Below are positions 19,755 to 27,692 of a stretch of 64,000 nucleotides of DNA, piece by piece (within the stretch, counting starts at the first letter, position 1; every line of letters starts with the position of its first letter). The translations under genes and the position numbers were made by a program. Origin of the DNA: Gemmobacter aquarius (GTDB taxonomy: Bacteria; Pseudomonadota; Alphaproteobacteria; Rhodobacterales; Rhodobacteraceae); NCBI RefSeq assembly GCF_003060865.1, contig NZ_CP028918.1:2034001-2098000 (forward strand), read 5' to 3'. Below the pieces are notes generated by a model that was not told where the DNA came from, ran no database searches, and saw only the letters and a list, made by a program, of their open reading frames with translations.

Positions 19755-19846
19755 GGCGCAGGCTGTAACCGAAAGCCGTTTCCCTGTCCAGAAAACCTCG
19801 TATAGTCATGGGTAAAGTATCAGTCAGAACGGCAGACAAGTCCTTC

Positions 19847-20722
19847 ATGCGTATCGTGTATCACCTCGGCGCCCATTGCACGGATGACGAGCGTCTCATC
19901 CGCTGTCTGTGGAAGAACCGCGCCAGCCTCGGCCAACAAGGCATCGTCGTCCCCGGCCCCACACGCTACCGCGCACTTTTACGCGACACGGCGATCACGC
20001 TGAAGGGGCGGCCCGCGTCACGCGACACGCAGGCGCTGGTGCTCGACCAGATCATGGACGAAGACCGCGCAGACCGGCTGATCCTGTCATGGGACAATTT
20101 CCTGTCCTATCCGCAATGGGTGATCCGCGACCGCAGGCTCTACCCCGCCGCGGGCGAACGTATCCGCGCCTTCACCCAGATATTCCCGGAAATCGAGGCT
20201 GAATTCCACCTGTCCATCCGCAACATGTCCAGCTTCCTGCCCGCGCTCTTCAGCAAGCAGCGCGGCAAACCCTATGAGGAATTCATCGGCACCGCCGACC
20301 CGCGCTTGTTGAGCTGGAGCCGCATGGTCGAGGAAATCCGCACCCTGAACCCCGAGGCCCCGCTCACCATCTGGTGCGACGAAGACACGCCGCTGATCTG
20401 GCCCGACGTGCTGCAAACCGTGTCGGGCCATGCCCCCGATACGATCCTGACCGAAACCGACGAACTTTTAGCCAGCCTGATGCCACCCGAAGGCCTTGCG
20501 CGTCTGAACGCCTATCTCGCGTCGAACCCGCCCGCCTCGGTGGTGCAGCGCAGGCGCATCGTCTCGGCGTTCCTCGACAAATTCGCGCTGCCTGACGAAA
20601 TCGAAACCGAAATCGAGATGCCCGGTTGGGACGAAGCACTGATCGCCGAGCTTGACGAAAGCTACCGCCGCGACATCGCCCGCATCCGGTCTATGGAAGG
20701 TGTGACGTTCCTTTCGGCCTGA
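19847..20722 (+). CDS. Hypothetical protein, possible sulfotransferase-like fold
   Basis: 291 aa from the ATG at 19847; a start 39 bp upstream is possible, but a -10-like TATAGT at 19801-19806 would place the transcript start near 19813. The N-terminus 'MRIVYHLGAHCTDDERLIRC' has the beta-strand/loop/helix layout of P-loop sulfotransferases, but the PAPS-binding signature is not clear. No membrane segments. It stands alone, divergent from the iron-type permease. The family assignment is tentative. Confidence 0.6.
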   Translation: MRIVYHLGAHCTDDERLIRCLWKNRASLGQQGIVVPGPTRYRALLRDTAITLKGRPASRDTQALVLDQIMDEDRADRLILSWDNFLSYPQWVIRDRRLYPAAGERIRAFTQIFPEIEAEFHLSIRNMSSFLPALFSKQRGKPYEEFIGTADPRLLSWSRMVEEIRTLNPEAPLTIWCDEDTPLIWPDVLQTVSGHAPDTILTETDELLASLMPPEGLARLNAYLASNPPASVVQRRRIVSAFLDKFALPDEIETEIEMPGWDEALIAELDESYRRDIARIRSMEGVTFLSA

Positions 20723-20807
20723 CGCCTGCGTATAGAACCACCGGCACAGGCACAGGCAGTTGCAGCATCGCAGTCAACCCGAAATGCCGCCGCAGGGCGA
20801 AGGGCGC

Positions 20808-20828
20808 GAATTTTCGCAGAAAATTCGT
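20808..20828. repeat. AT-rich inverted repeat (same style as 6809-6924)
   Basis: Arms cgaattttc and gaaaattcg with loop gca. It lies between the convergent ends of the 19847-20722 gene and gapR, consistent with a bidirectional terminator. Confidence 0.65.
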
Positions 20829-20849
20829 CGCCGATGCAGGCCCCTGGTT

Positions 20850-21104
20850 TCAGGTCATCCCGAGAGCCTGCTTGTACATCTCGAGCACCGCCTCTTCCTC
20901 GGCGATATCGTCGGGCTTCCTTTTCCGCAGCGCCACGACCTTTTTCAGCACCTTGGTGTCGTAACCGCGCCCCTTTGCCTCGGCCATAAGCTCTTTTTGC
21001 TGTTCGGCCACGTCCTTCTTTTCCGATTCGAGTTGCTCGAACCGTTCGATGAACTGGCGCAGCTCGTCGGCGGTGACGTTATAGGCGTCGTTGGGGTCGC
21101 TCAT
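20850..21104 (-). CDS. gapR: GapR-like DNA-binding protein (DUF2312)
   Basis: 84 aa from the second of two ATGs (ATGATG), chosen because GAGG is five bases upstream. The sequence is almost entirely helical and matches DUF2312: 'YNVTADELRQFIERFEQLE' then 'KDVAEQQKELMAEAKGRGYD' and 'VVALRKRKPDD'. GapR of Caulobacter is a conserved alphaproteobacterial nucleoid protein that binds overtwisted, AT-rich DNA ahead of replication and transcription. Single gene unit. Confidence 0.9.
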   Translation of the reverse strand: MSDPNDAYNVTADELRQFIERFEQLESEKKDVAEQQKELMAEAKGRGYDTKVLKKVVALRKRKPDDIAEEEAVLEMYKQALGMT

Positions 21105-21250
21105 CATGGCCTCGTGCAAATGTCACTCTGTGGCCCCTTCCCTATCCTGCCTGCCCTGTCGGGTTCAAGCCGCAGCAACGGGCGGCGTCCGGCGCTCTTG
21201 TGCGGAATGCAGGGGCGGGCTAGGTGCAAGGCCGGACAAGGGAGACGCGC

Positions 21251-21472
21251 ATGACCATGGAATTGCTGATCTGGGGCGGCGCCCTTTTGTCGCTTCTGGG
21301 CGTGGCCGCACTGCTCTGGTGCATCGTACTGGCGGTCAAGGCGCGCAAATCCGGCCTGCCCGACGACCAGATCCGCCAGCGCTTGCAAAAGGTGGTGGCA
21401 ATCAACCTTGCAGCGCTTGCGGTGTCGTTCCTCGGGCTGATGCTGGTGATGGTGGGCGTGATCCTCAGCTGA
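21251..21472 (+). CDS. Small two-helix membrane protein
   Basis: 73 aa, with GGGAG six bases before the ATG at 21251. Two hydrophobic helices, residues about 4-26 and 49-71, flank a basic cytoplasmic-type loop 'KARKSGLPDDQIRQRLQKV'. No family is recognised. It converges on and overlaps the end of the FadJ-like gene by 8 bp. Confidence 0.65.
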   Translation: MTMELLIWGGALLSLLGVAALLWCIVLAVKARKSGLPDDQIRQRLQKVVAINLAALAVSFLGLMLVMVGVILS

Positions 21473-23087
21473 ACGGTCGCCCGTCTGCGGCCAGCGTCTC
21501 GACCAGCGGCGCTGGCGACCAGAGGGCGGGATTTTCCTGCTCCCACAGCCGCAAGTCGCGCCGCAGCAGCAGCAGCCCGCGCCGGTTGGCCTGATGCATC
21601 GGCCCGCCTGTCCGCCGCGCCATCAGACCCGCCGCAATCGCCACCGCATCGACATGCGCCGCCGACGGCGCATCGCCAGCCTCGATCGCCCGCGCTCCGG
21701 CATTGGCCAGCGCCGCAAGGCAGCGCCGCGCCACCTCGTCACCGTCATTTGGCGCATGGCCGGTCCGGACGATCTCGCCCGCGATGCCCTGTGACGCCAG
21801 CGACCGCGCGATCTCGGCCCTTGGCACGCCTTGGGCCTCGGCGTGCAGCACCGCGTCCGACAGAACGCCCGCCAGCCGCAGCGCGACCGCCCCGCCCGTC
21901 ACGACCGGCTCCCAGCCAAGCGCCCGCACGAAGCCTGTCGCGCGGGCAACATCGTCGGGCGCGGCCGCGCCCGCATGCAATTCGGCCAGCCGGTCGAAGC
22001 GGGCCAGCCCGACCGCCCCCGCAGGTGCCGCAATGCCAAAGGCCAAACGCGGCCCGCCCACATCGCAGACTTCCGTCAGCACCGCCAGATCGACGCCGGC
22101 CAGCCCGTCGCGCCCGACCTGCGGCAGCAGCCGCGACCAGTCGTCCTCGCGCCGGTCGGGCGACATCCGGCTGGCCTGAACCGCCGCTTCCTGCCGTTCG
22201 GCAACATCGGCAAGGGCCCGCACCACCGCCTCGCGGTCGTCGGATGCCAATTGCACGGTCAGCCCCGCCTGCAACGCCGCCAGCACAAGATCGACCGCAC
22301 CAGCCCCCGCACCCCAGATGCCGACCCGCCCCACCACATGACCCGCCCCGCCGCCGGCTACCGCTCGGGCGGCCGCAGCATGCCGCAGGCCAAGCGAGTC
22401 GTCGCTCGCGCAAAGGTCGTAGAAACAGACCCGCTCATAGGCAAGCCCCTGCGCCAGCGGCAGCATCACCGCCATCTCGACACAGTCGACCATCCGCACC
22501 GCAGCCTCAAGCGTCGTGTCACGCCGCGCCTGCGCGACGGCGGCCAGATAGCCGCGCCCGTCGCGCAGGCCGCGCCGCTCGGGCCAATCCTTTCCTGCAG
22601 ATACGCGCCGCGCAAAGCCCATCGGGTCTTCGGTCGCGACATGGTCGACCAACCCCGTGGCAACTGCGTGGGCAGCCGACACATCGCCACCTTCCAGCAG
22701 CATCCGCAACGCCTCGGAACCGCCGACCAGACGCGGCAAGCGCTGCGTGCCGCCGCTTGCGGGCACCAGACCCAACGTGATGTCGGGAAAGCCCAGCACC
22801 GCCCCGGGCACCGCCACCCGCGTTGAAGCCGCAAGCGCAAGTTCGAGCGCAGCCCCCCGCACCACGCCCAGCATCAAGGCGACACATCCCTCGCGCTGCG
22901 ACAGGGTTTCGGCCAAAGCCGCGACCTCGGCCGTTGCAGACCGATCACCCGCCTCGGCCAACGGCAACCCGTCAGAGGCAAGGACCAGCAGCACCGGCCA
23001 ACCGGTCTCGCCAAGAGTCGCAGACAGGCCGGCCCGCAGGTCGGCGGTCATCGGCCCCCTGATCTCGATGACGGTCATCACAGCCAT
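21465..23087 (-). CDS. Enoyl-CoA hydratase / 3-hydroxyacyl-CoA dehydrogenase-like protein (short FadJ-like)
   Basis: 540 aa, shorter than the usual 700 aa of FadB/FadJ. The N-terminal third is crotonase-like, with the oxyanion segment 'GVVRGAALELALAASTRVAV' and 'GFPDITLGLVPASGGTQRLP'. A central Rossmann-like part has a loose glycine motif 'GIWGAGAGAVDLVLAAL', and the C-terminus resembles the dehydrogenase helical domain. In the crotonase part the position of the first catalytic Glu (GxALGGGxE) reads ALELALA, so activity is uncertain. Very Ala-rich. The start could also be the ATG three codons in. It may have a reduced or altered beta-oxidation role. Confidence 0.72.
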   Translation of the reverse strand: MAVMTVIEIRGPMTADLRAGLSATLGETGWPVLLVLASDGLPLAEAGDRSATAEVAALAETLSQREGCVALMLGVVRGAALELALAASTRVAVPGAVLGFPDITLGLVPASGGTQRLPRLVGGSEALRMLLEGGDVSAAHAVATGLVDHVATEDPMGFARRVSAGKDWPERRGLRDGRGYLAAVAQARRDTTLEAAVRMVDCVEMAVMLPLAQGLAYERVCFYDLCASDDSLGLRHAAAARAVAGGGAGHVVGRVGIWGAGAGAVDLVLAALQAGLTVQLASDDREAVVRALADVAERQEAAVQASRMSPDRREDDWSRLLPQVGRDGLAGVDLAVLTEVCDVGGPRLAFGIAAPAGAVGLARFDRLAELHAGAAAPDDVARATGFVRALGWEPVVTGGAVALRLAGVLSDAVLHAEAQGVPRAEIARSLASQGIAGEIVRTGHAPNDGDEVARRCLAALANAGARAIEAGDAPSAAHVDAVAIAAGLMARRTGGPMHQANRRGLLLLRRDLRLWEQENPALWSPAPLVETLAADGRPFS

Positions 23088-23220
23088 TCCGGCCCGACTC
23101 CGCTTTGCTGCCTTCCCATCCGCGCAACCCCGCCATTCCTTCGGCCATTAAGGATAGCGCAGCACCGATTGGCAATGCCACAACAGGGCACTTGTCGAAA
23201 AACCGCCGCTTTCCCTGCGC

Positions 23221-23412
23221 TTAGACCGGCATGTTATCGAAATCGGCCTCGGTCGCGGCCTCGGTTACGGTCTGGTCGGGCACCCGCCCGGGATCGCGGC
23301 GGTCCTGCCACAGGCCGGGCAGCACGGCGGCCAAGGCCTCCATCTCGGCCCGCAGCGCCATCAGTGCAAATGCAGAGATCACGTCGGGGGTGGTTTCGCG
23401 CTCTGCCCTCAT
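23221..23412 (-). CDS. Small hypothetical protein coupled to a DksA-type gene
   Basis: 63 aa beginning at the ATG at 23412, which overlaps the stop of the zinc-finger gene (ATGA). Sequence 'TPDVISAFALMALRAEMEAL' suggests a helical protein; no family recognised. The tight coupling to the DksA-like gene and normal codon use make it a likely real gene. Confidence 0.55.
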   Translation of the reverse strand: MRAERETTPDVISAFALMALRAEMEALAAVLPGLWQDRRDPGRVPDQTVTEAATEADFDNMPV

Positions 23413-23726
23413 GCCGCACAGTCCCGACAAAACGGCGTATAGGGCAGGCTGTCGAGCCGTGCTTCGGTAATCTCTGCCCCGCATTTGACGCAAGCGCCGT
23501 ATTCTCCCGCCACGATGCGGGCCAGCGCAGCCTCGATCATGCGGATTTCGGCCTGCCCGCCCTGCCCCAGACGTTCCAGCACCTCGTCACCCTCGCGCTC
23601 GGTGGCAAGGTCGTCCCAATCCTTCGTCTCGTGGCTGTCAAGTTCGGCCTCGATCCCGGCAAGCCTGCCCTGCAAAAGGGCAAGTCGCGCCTCGAGTTCG
23701 GTCTTGCGAGTGCTGATCGGTTTCAT
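23409..23726 (-). CDS. TraR/DksA-family zinc-finger protein
   Basis: 105 aa. An N-terminal coiled coil (residues about 8-75) precedes a C4 zinc finger 'CVKCG...FCRDC' near the C-terminus, the TraR/DksA layout. Such proteins insert a coiled coil into the RNA polymerase secondary channel. This one is shorter than DksA (about 150 aa), resembling the short TraR-like group. It overlaps the 63-aa gene downstream. Whether it acts on RNA polymerase cannot be told from sequence alone. Confidence 0.85.
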   Translation of the reverse strand: MKPISTRKTELEARLALLQGRLAGIEAELDSHETKDWDDLATEREGDEVLERLGQGGQAEIRMIEAALARIVAGEYGACVKCGAEITEARLDSLPYTPFCRDCAA

Positions 23727-23779
23727 GCGCCACCTCCATCTTCCTGATGTCAGGCTAGACCGGCAGGCCCTTGCCTGCC

Positions 23780-23793
23780 TTGACTTGGGTCAA
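23780..23793 (+). promoter_or_regulatory. FNR/CRP-type box upstream of the sulfide operon
   Basis: TTGAC-ttgg-GTCAA is a perfect 14-bp inverted repeat that fits the TTGA-N6-TCAA core of FNR-family sites. It lies 118 bp before the dioxygenase start and is followed by an AT-rich stretch (23808-23836). Binding by FnrL or a relative is inference. Confidence 0.55.
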
Positions 23794-23851
23794 ACGCAGA
23801 TGGCTTTGATATATTCCGGTTTTACCATATGATAGATCAGCCAGATCCGGC

Positions 23852-23887
23852 CCGAAACCGGAACCGAGACCGGACCCGAGACCGGAA
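23852..23887 (+). repeat. Three 12-bp tandem repeats in the leader of the sulfide operon
   Basis: Units ccgaaaccggaa, ccgagaccggac and ccgagaccggaa lie head to tail, ending 23 bp before the ATG at 23911. Function unknown; they may be a binding site array or slippage product in the 5' leader. Confidence 0.85.
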
Positions 23888-23910
23888 TAGGCCCCCGAAA
23901 GGACCCTGCG

Positions 23911-24783
23911 ATGACCCCTTCGACCCCTGCCGTCCATGCCTTTTTCGACGAGCAGACGAACACCCTGACATATGTGGTGCGCGACCCGCAGGACAGCGCC
24001 TGCGCGGTGATCGATTCGGTGCTCGACTTCGATCCCGCCTCGGGCCGGACCGACACGCGGTCTGCCGATGCCGTGATCGATCACATCCGCGCCGAAGGGC
24101 TGGTGGTGGACTGGCTCTTGGAAACCCATGTCCACGCCGACCATCTGTCAGCCGCGCCCTATCTGCAGGAACGGCTGGGTGGCAAGATCGGCATCGGCGA
24201 GCGGATCACCACCGTGCAGGAAACCTTCGGCAAGATCTTCAACGAAGGCACACGCTTTCAACGCGACGGATCGCAGTTCGACCGCCTGTTCCGCCATGAC
24301 GACACGTTCATGATCGGCCAGTTGTCGGCCCGTGTGCTGCACACGCCCGGTCACACGCCCGCCTGCCTGACCTATGTGATCGGCGATGCGGCCTTTGTCG
24401 GCGACACGCTCTTCATGCCTGATTTCGGCACGGCGCGCTGCGATTTCCCGGGGGGATCGGCTTCGACCATGTTCGATTCGGTGCAAACCATCCTGTCGCT
24501 GCCCGATGAGACGCGCATCTTCGTCGGCCATGATTACAAGGCCCCGGGGCGCGAGGCTTTTGCATGGGAAACAACCGTGGCCGACCAAAAGGCAAAGAAT
24601 GTCCATATCGGCGCGGGCAAATCGCGCGACAGCTTCGTCGCCCTGCGCGAAGCGCGCGACAAGACCCTGTCGATGCCACGCCTGATCATCCCCGCGCTTC
24701 AGGTCAACATGCGCGCAGGCCATATGCCCGAACCCGAAGAAAATGGTGTCTCCTACCTCAAGACACCTATCAACGGGCTTTGA
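23911..24783 (+). CDS. Persulfide dioxygenase-like MBL-fold hydrolase (ETHE1/Blh type)
   Basis: 290 aa. The metallo-beta-lactamase motif ETHVHADH (His73, His75, Asp77, His78), then 'HTPGHTPACLTYV' and 'FVGHDY', give the iron-binding set of ETHE1-like enzymes, which oxidise glutathione persulfide to sulfite. It resembles the C-terminal domain of Blh of BigR operons. The start has aagga eight bases upstream. It is followed by two YeeE-type genes and a DUF442 sulfurtransferase, so a sulfide/persulfide detoxification role is well supported by context. Confidence 0.88.
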   Translation: MTPSTPAVHAFFDEQTNTLTYVVRDPQDSACAVIDSVLDFDPASGRTDTRSADAVIDHIRAEGLVVDWLLETHVHADHLSAAPYLQERLGGKIGIGERITTVQETFGKIFNEGTRFQRDGSQFDRLFRHDDTFMIGQLSARVLHTPGHTPACLTYVIGDAAFVGDTLFMPDFGTARCDFPGGSASTMFDSVQTILSLPDETRIFVGHDYKAPGREAFAWETTVADQKAKNVHIGAGKSRDSFVALREARDKTLSMPRLIIPALQVNMRAGHMPEPEENGVSYLKTPINGL

Positions 24784-24834
24784 CGGCTTGACCTGAATCA
24801 CCCCCTTAAACCGCGAAAACAAGTGAGAGTGACC

Positions 24835-25260
24835 ATGCCGACCGACTGGATCTTCGGGCTATTGGGCGGGCTTTGCATCGGCAGCGCCGCGGCAGTCTAT
24901 CTTTTGTGCAACGGGCGCATCATGGGCGCATCGGGCATCGTCGGCGCTTTGGTCGATGGCAGCGCGAACAACACATGGCCCGAAAAGGCCAGCTTTCTGG
25001 CAGGCTTGGTCGCGGTGCCCGCGATCATCGCCAATCTTGCGGGCGGGTCCGAGACGCATCTGACCGGCAACCTTGCGGTCATAGCCGTTGCGGGGTTGCT
25101 GGTCGGCTTTGGCACAAGGCTGGCAAATGGCTGCACCTCGGGGCACGGGGTTTGCGGCATCTCGCGGCTGTCGCTGCGCGGCATCGTGGCGACTGCGGTC
25201 TATGTGGCGGCAGGCGGTGTGGTCATGGTCATCGCGCGTCACGGACTGGGGCTGATCTGA
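24835..25260 (+). CDS. YeeE/YedE-family membrane protein, first subunit (PmpA-like)
   Basis: 141 aa with about four membrane helices. '[11 protein letters not shown]' is the conserved Cys motif of YeeE/YedE (PmpA/PmpB) transporters, which pass thiosulfate or other sulfur species. These half-size proteins work as pairs, and the second half is encoded immediately downstream. The start at 24835 is chosen over an upstream GTG because gagag lies five bases before it. Its TGA overlaps the next ATG (TGATG). Confidence 0.87.
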   Translation: MPTDWIFGLLGGLCIGSAAAVYLLCNGRIMGASGIVGALVDGSANNTWPEKASFLAGLVAVPAIIANLAGGSETHLTGNLAVIAVAGLLVGFGTRLANGCTSGHGVCGISRLSLRGIVATAVYVAAGGVVMVIARHGLGLI

Positions 25261-25718
25261 TGCGAAATCTTGTTGCCGCCTTCGCAGGTGCGCTGTTTGG
25301 CGCGGGGCTTTTGCTGTCGGGCATGACCGACACGACCAAGGTGCAGGGCTGGCTTGATATCTTCGGCGACTGGGACCCGACGCTTGCCTTTGTCTTGGGC
25401 GGCGCGATCCTTCCGATGGCGCTGGCATGGCGCATCGCGGCCCGTCGCGGCACATCCGCACTCGGAACGCCCTTCCCCCCGCCCAACCGCAGCGGCGCCG
25501 ATGCCCGACTGATCACAGGCTCGGTCCTGTTCGGCGCAGGCTGGGCGCTGGCGGGTCTGTGCCCCGGCCCCGCGCTGGCCTCGCTGACCTTTGGCGGGGC
25601 GGGCGGTGCGGTCTTCCTTATCGCCATGCTGGCAGCTATGCTTGCCGCACCCCGCGCCGGCCGCTGGCTGGACCGAACCTTGCCTCCAAAGGAACCGCCA
25701 TGGACATCCGCGCCCTGA
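25260..25718 (+). CDS. YeeE/YedE-family membrane protein, second subunit (PmpB-like)
   Basis: 152 aa with about four membrane helices. 'FGAGLLLSGMTDTTKVQGWL' at the start and 'GWALAGLCPGPALASL' near residue 100 are typical of the second YeeE half-transporter; the Cys in LCPGPA is the counterpart of the CTSGHG cysteine. It starts on the stop codon of the first subunit and runs 19 bp into the DUF442 gene, so all are translationally coupled. Confidence 0.87.
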   Translation: MRNLVAAFAGALFGAGLLLSGMTDTTKVQGWLDIFGDWDPTLAFVLGGAILPMALAWRIAARRGTSALGTPFPPPNRSGADARLITGSVLFGAGWALAGLCPGPALASLTFGGAGGAVFLIAMLAAMLAAPRAGRWLDRTLPPKEPPWTSAP

Positions 25719-26110
25719 CCCCGACCTATGCCGTCTCGCCCCAGATCGACCCGTCAGACCTGACCGCGATCAAGGCGGCTGGCTACACCACCGTGATCGA
25801 CAACCGCCCCGACGGCGAAATCCCGCCGCATCTGCACGCCGAAACCATGCAACAGGCGGCACAGGCGCTCGGTCTGACCTTCGTGATAAATCCCGTGATC
25901 GGCGGGGCAATGACGCCCGAAAACGTGGCCATCCAGCGCGCCGCGATCGAGGGTGCCCCGGGTCCGGTCTTAGCCTATTGCGCCTCGGGCAACCGCTCGT
26001 CGGTGGTCTGGGCGCTCGCGCATGCAGGCACGCGGCCCGCGGATGAACTGATCGGTATTCCCGCCCGTTTCGGCTACCAGCTCGAACACCTGCGCCCCCT
26101 GCTTGGCTAG
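25700..26110 (+). CDS. TIGR01244-family (DUF442) sulfurtransferase-like protein
   Basis: 136 aa. It carries a rhodanese/phosphatase-type active loop 'YCASGNRSS' with Cys94, matching the DUF442 family. In BigR operons of other bacteria this domain is fused to the persulfide dioxygenase as Blh; here it is a separate gene at the end of the same operon. It probably moves sulfane sulfur between thiols, feeding the dioxygenase (inference from context). The start has a 'ggaacc' purine-rich site and overlaps the YeeE gene. Confidence 0.85.
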   Translation: MDIRALTPTYAVSPQIDPSDLTAIKAAGYTTVIDNRPDGEIPPHLHAETMQQAAQALGLTFVINPVIGGAMTPENVAIQRAAIEGAPGPVLAYCASGNRSSVVWALAHAGTRPADELIGIPARFGYQLEHLRPLLG

Positions 26111-26119
26111 GGTGCGGCC

Positions 26120-26409
26120 TTAGCCCTTGCCGCGCACCCGCGACAAGAACCCCGGCGGGCGCTTGGCGATCCATGCCAGAAACGCGGCCAGCCGCGGGTC
26201 GGCCCGCAGCGCCCCGGGCGTGTTGAAACGTCGTGCCAGTTCGGCTTCGGTGAAGCGCGCGTGAATCTCCTTGTGGCAGATGTGGTGCAGCAAGACTGTC
26301 GGCCCCCCTTGCCGCCTTTAAGCTTTGGGACCAGATGATGCAGGCTCTGCGGCACGTCGCGCGGGATCGGACGCAGGCACAGCGGACAGGTTGGGGTTTC
26401 AGCGGACAT
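26120..26409 (-). pseudogene. HNH endonuclease-like gene with a frameshift
   Basis: From the ATG at 26409 the reading is normal HNH-type: 'CPLCLRPIP' zinc-knuckle half, then 'QSLHHLVPKLKGGKGG'. After the run of six Gs (plus-strand C6 at 26303-26308) the frame is lost. Reading one base further restores 'PTVLLHHICHKEIHARFTEA' and a family-like C-terminus 'AWIAKRPPGFLSRVRGKG' ending at 26120. A seventh G would repair it. So this is either a recent inactivating slip or a homopolymer read error. The intact product would be about 96 aa. Confidence 0.8.
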
Positions 26410-26444
26410 AAGCTAAGGATGGCGCCGAAACGGGCGGGGGCAAG

Positions 26445-27587
26445 ATGGATGCGCTGGTGATCGGTGGTGGACCGGCAGGGCTGATGGCGGCGGAAACGCT
26501 TGCCCAAGCCGGACGCCATGTCACGCTCTGCGAGGCAAAGCCCAGTGTCGGGCGCAAATTCCTGATGGCCGGAAAATCGGGGCTGAACATCACCAAGGCG
26601 GAAGACGAAACCCGCTTTCTTGCCGCTTACGGCGACGGATGGCTCGCCCCCGCGATTGCCGCCTTTGGCCCGACCGAAGTACAAGACTGGTGCAGGGGCC
26701 TCGGGCAAGAGATCTTCACCGGCTCGTCGGGACGGGTGTTTCCGGTCAGCATGAAAGGCTCGCCGCTGCTTCGCGCATGGCTCGCACGCTTGGGCGCGGC
26801 GGGGGTCGGGATGCGCGTGCGCTGGCGCTGGACGGGGTTTCATGGCGAAGGGTTCCGCTTCGAAACGCCCGCAGGCGAACAGGTGCTGGAACCCGCCGTC
26901 ACCGTGCTGGCCCTTGGTGGTGCAAGCTGGGCGCGGCTCGGATCGGACGGCGCATGGGTGCCATGGCTCGCGGCACGCGGCGTGCAAATCGCGCCGTTCC
27001 GGCCTGCGAACATGGGCTTCGGCGTCGCGTGGTCCGCCCATATGGCACGCCACTTCGGCCAGCCGGTAAAGGGCGCAGCCCTGATCGCAGGCCCGCAGCG
27101 GGAACGGGGCGAATTCGTCATCTCGGCCCGTGGCATCGAAGGCGGTGGCGTCTACGCCGTCAGCCGCGCCCTGCGCGAAGGCGCCCCCCTGCACCTCGAC
27201 CTGATGCCCGACCTTGCCGCCGAAACCCTCGGCCAAAGGCTGGCACAGATGCGGGCGGGCGAAAGCCTTGCCAACCGTTTACGCAAACTCGGCCTCTCCG
27301 CCACCGCGCAGGCGCTGGTCATGGAATTCGGCCGTCCCCTCGATCCGGTCACCGCGATCAAATCCCTGCCCGTCCCGCTGACCGGCCCCCGTCCGATCGA
27401 CGAGGCGATCTCGGTCGCGGGCGGCATCACCCGCGCCGCCCTGACCGAAGGCCTTGAACTGCGCGCCATCCCCCGCGTCTTTGTCTGCGGCGAGATGCTC
27501 GACTGGGAGGCCCCGACGGGCGGTTACCTTCTCACTGCCTGCCTTGCCACCGGACGCCACGCTGGTCTCGCCGCCGCAGCACGCTGA
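26445..27587 (+). CDS. BaiN/RdsA-like NAD(P)/FAD-dependent oxidoreductase (TIGR03862 type)
   Basis: 380 aa. Dinucleotide-binding motif 'VIGGGPAGLMAAETLAQAG' at residues 5-23, followed by 'VGRKFLMAGKSGLNIT', the signature of HI0933/YhiN-type flavoproteins. The C-terminal 'DWEAPTGGYLLTACLATG' completes the FAD site. Cellular role is not established for the family. It is divergent from the HNH gene and followed by a convergent hairpin element. Start: ATG at 26445; the ribosome-binding site is weak. Confidence 0.85.
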   Translation: MDALVIGGGPAGLMAAETLAQAGRHVTLCEAKPSVGRKFLMAGKSGLNITKAEDETRFLAAYGDGWLAPAIAAFGPTEVQDWCRGLGQEIFTGSSGRVFPVSMKGSPLLRAWLARLGAAGVGMRVRWRWTGFHGEGFRFETPAGEQVLEPAVTVLALGGASWARLGSDGAWVPWLAARGVQIAPFRPANMGFGVAWSAHMARHFGQPVKGAALIAGPQRERGEFVISARGIEGGGVYAVSRALREGAPLHLDLMPDLAAETLGQRLAQMRAGESLANRLRKLGLSATAQALVMEFGRPLDPVTAIKSLPVPLTGPRPIDEAISVAGGITRAALTEGLELRAIPRVFVCGEMLDWEAPTGGYLLTACLATGRHAGLAAAAR

Positions 27588-27610
27588 CGCCACCCCGCTT
27601 ACATGCTGGT

Positions 27611-27667
27611 CCAAATATCCTCGGGGGAGGGCGCGGTACGCGCCGTCGGGGGGCGGAAAGCCCCCCG
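27611..27667. terminator. Dispersed caaatatcc hairpin element (copy 2)
   Basis: Begins ccaaatatcctcgg and ends with hairpin cggggggc-ggaaa-gccccccg (27647-27667), between the convergent flavoprotein and FliM-like genes. Probably a bidirectional terminator. Confidence 0.6.
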
Positions 27668-27692
27668 TTCCACGCTGGCCACAGGCACCGCG

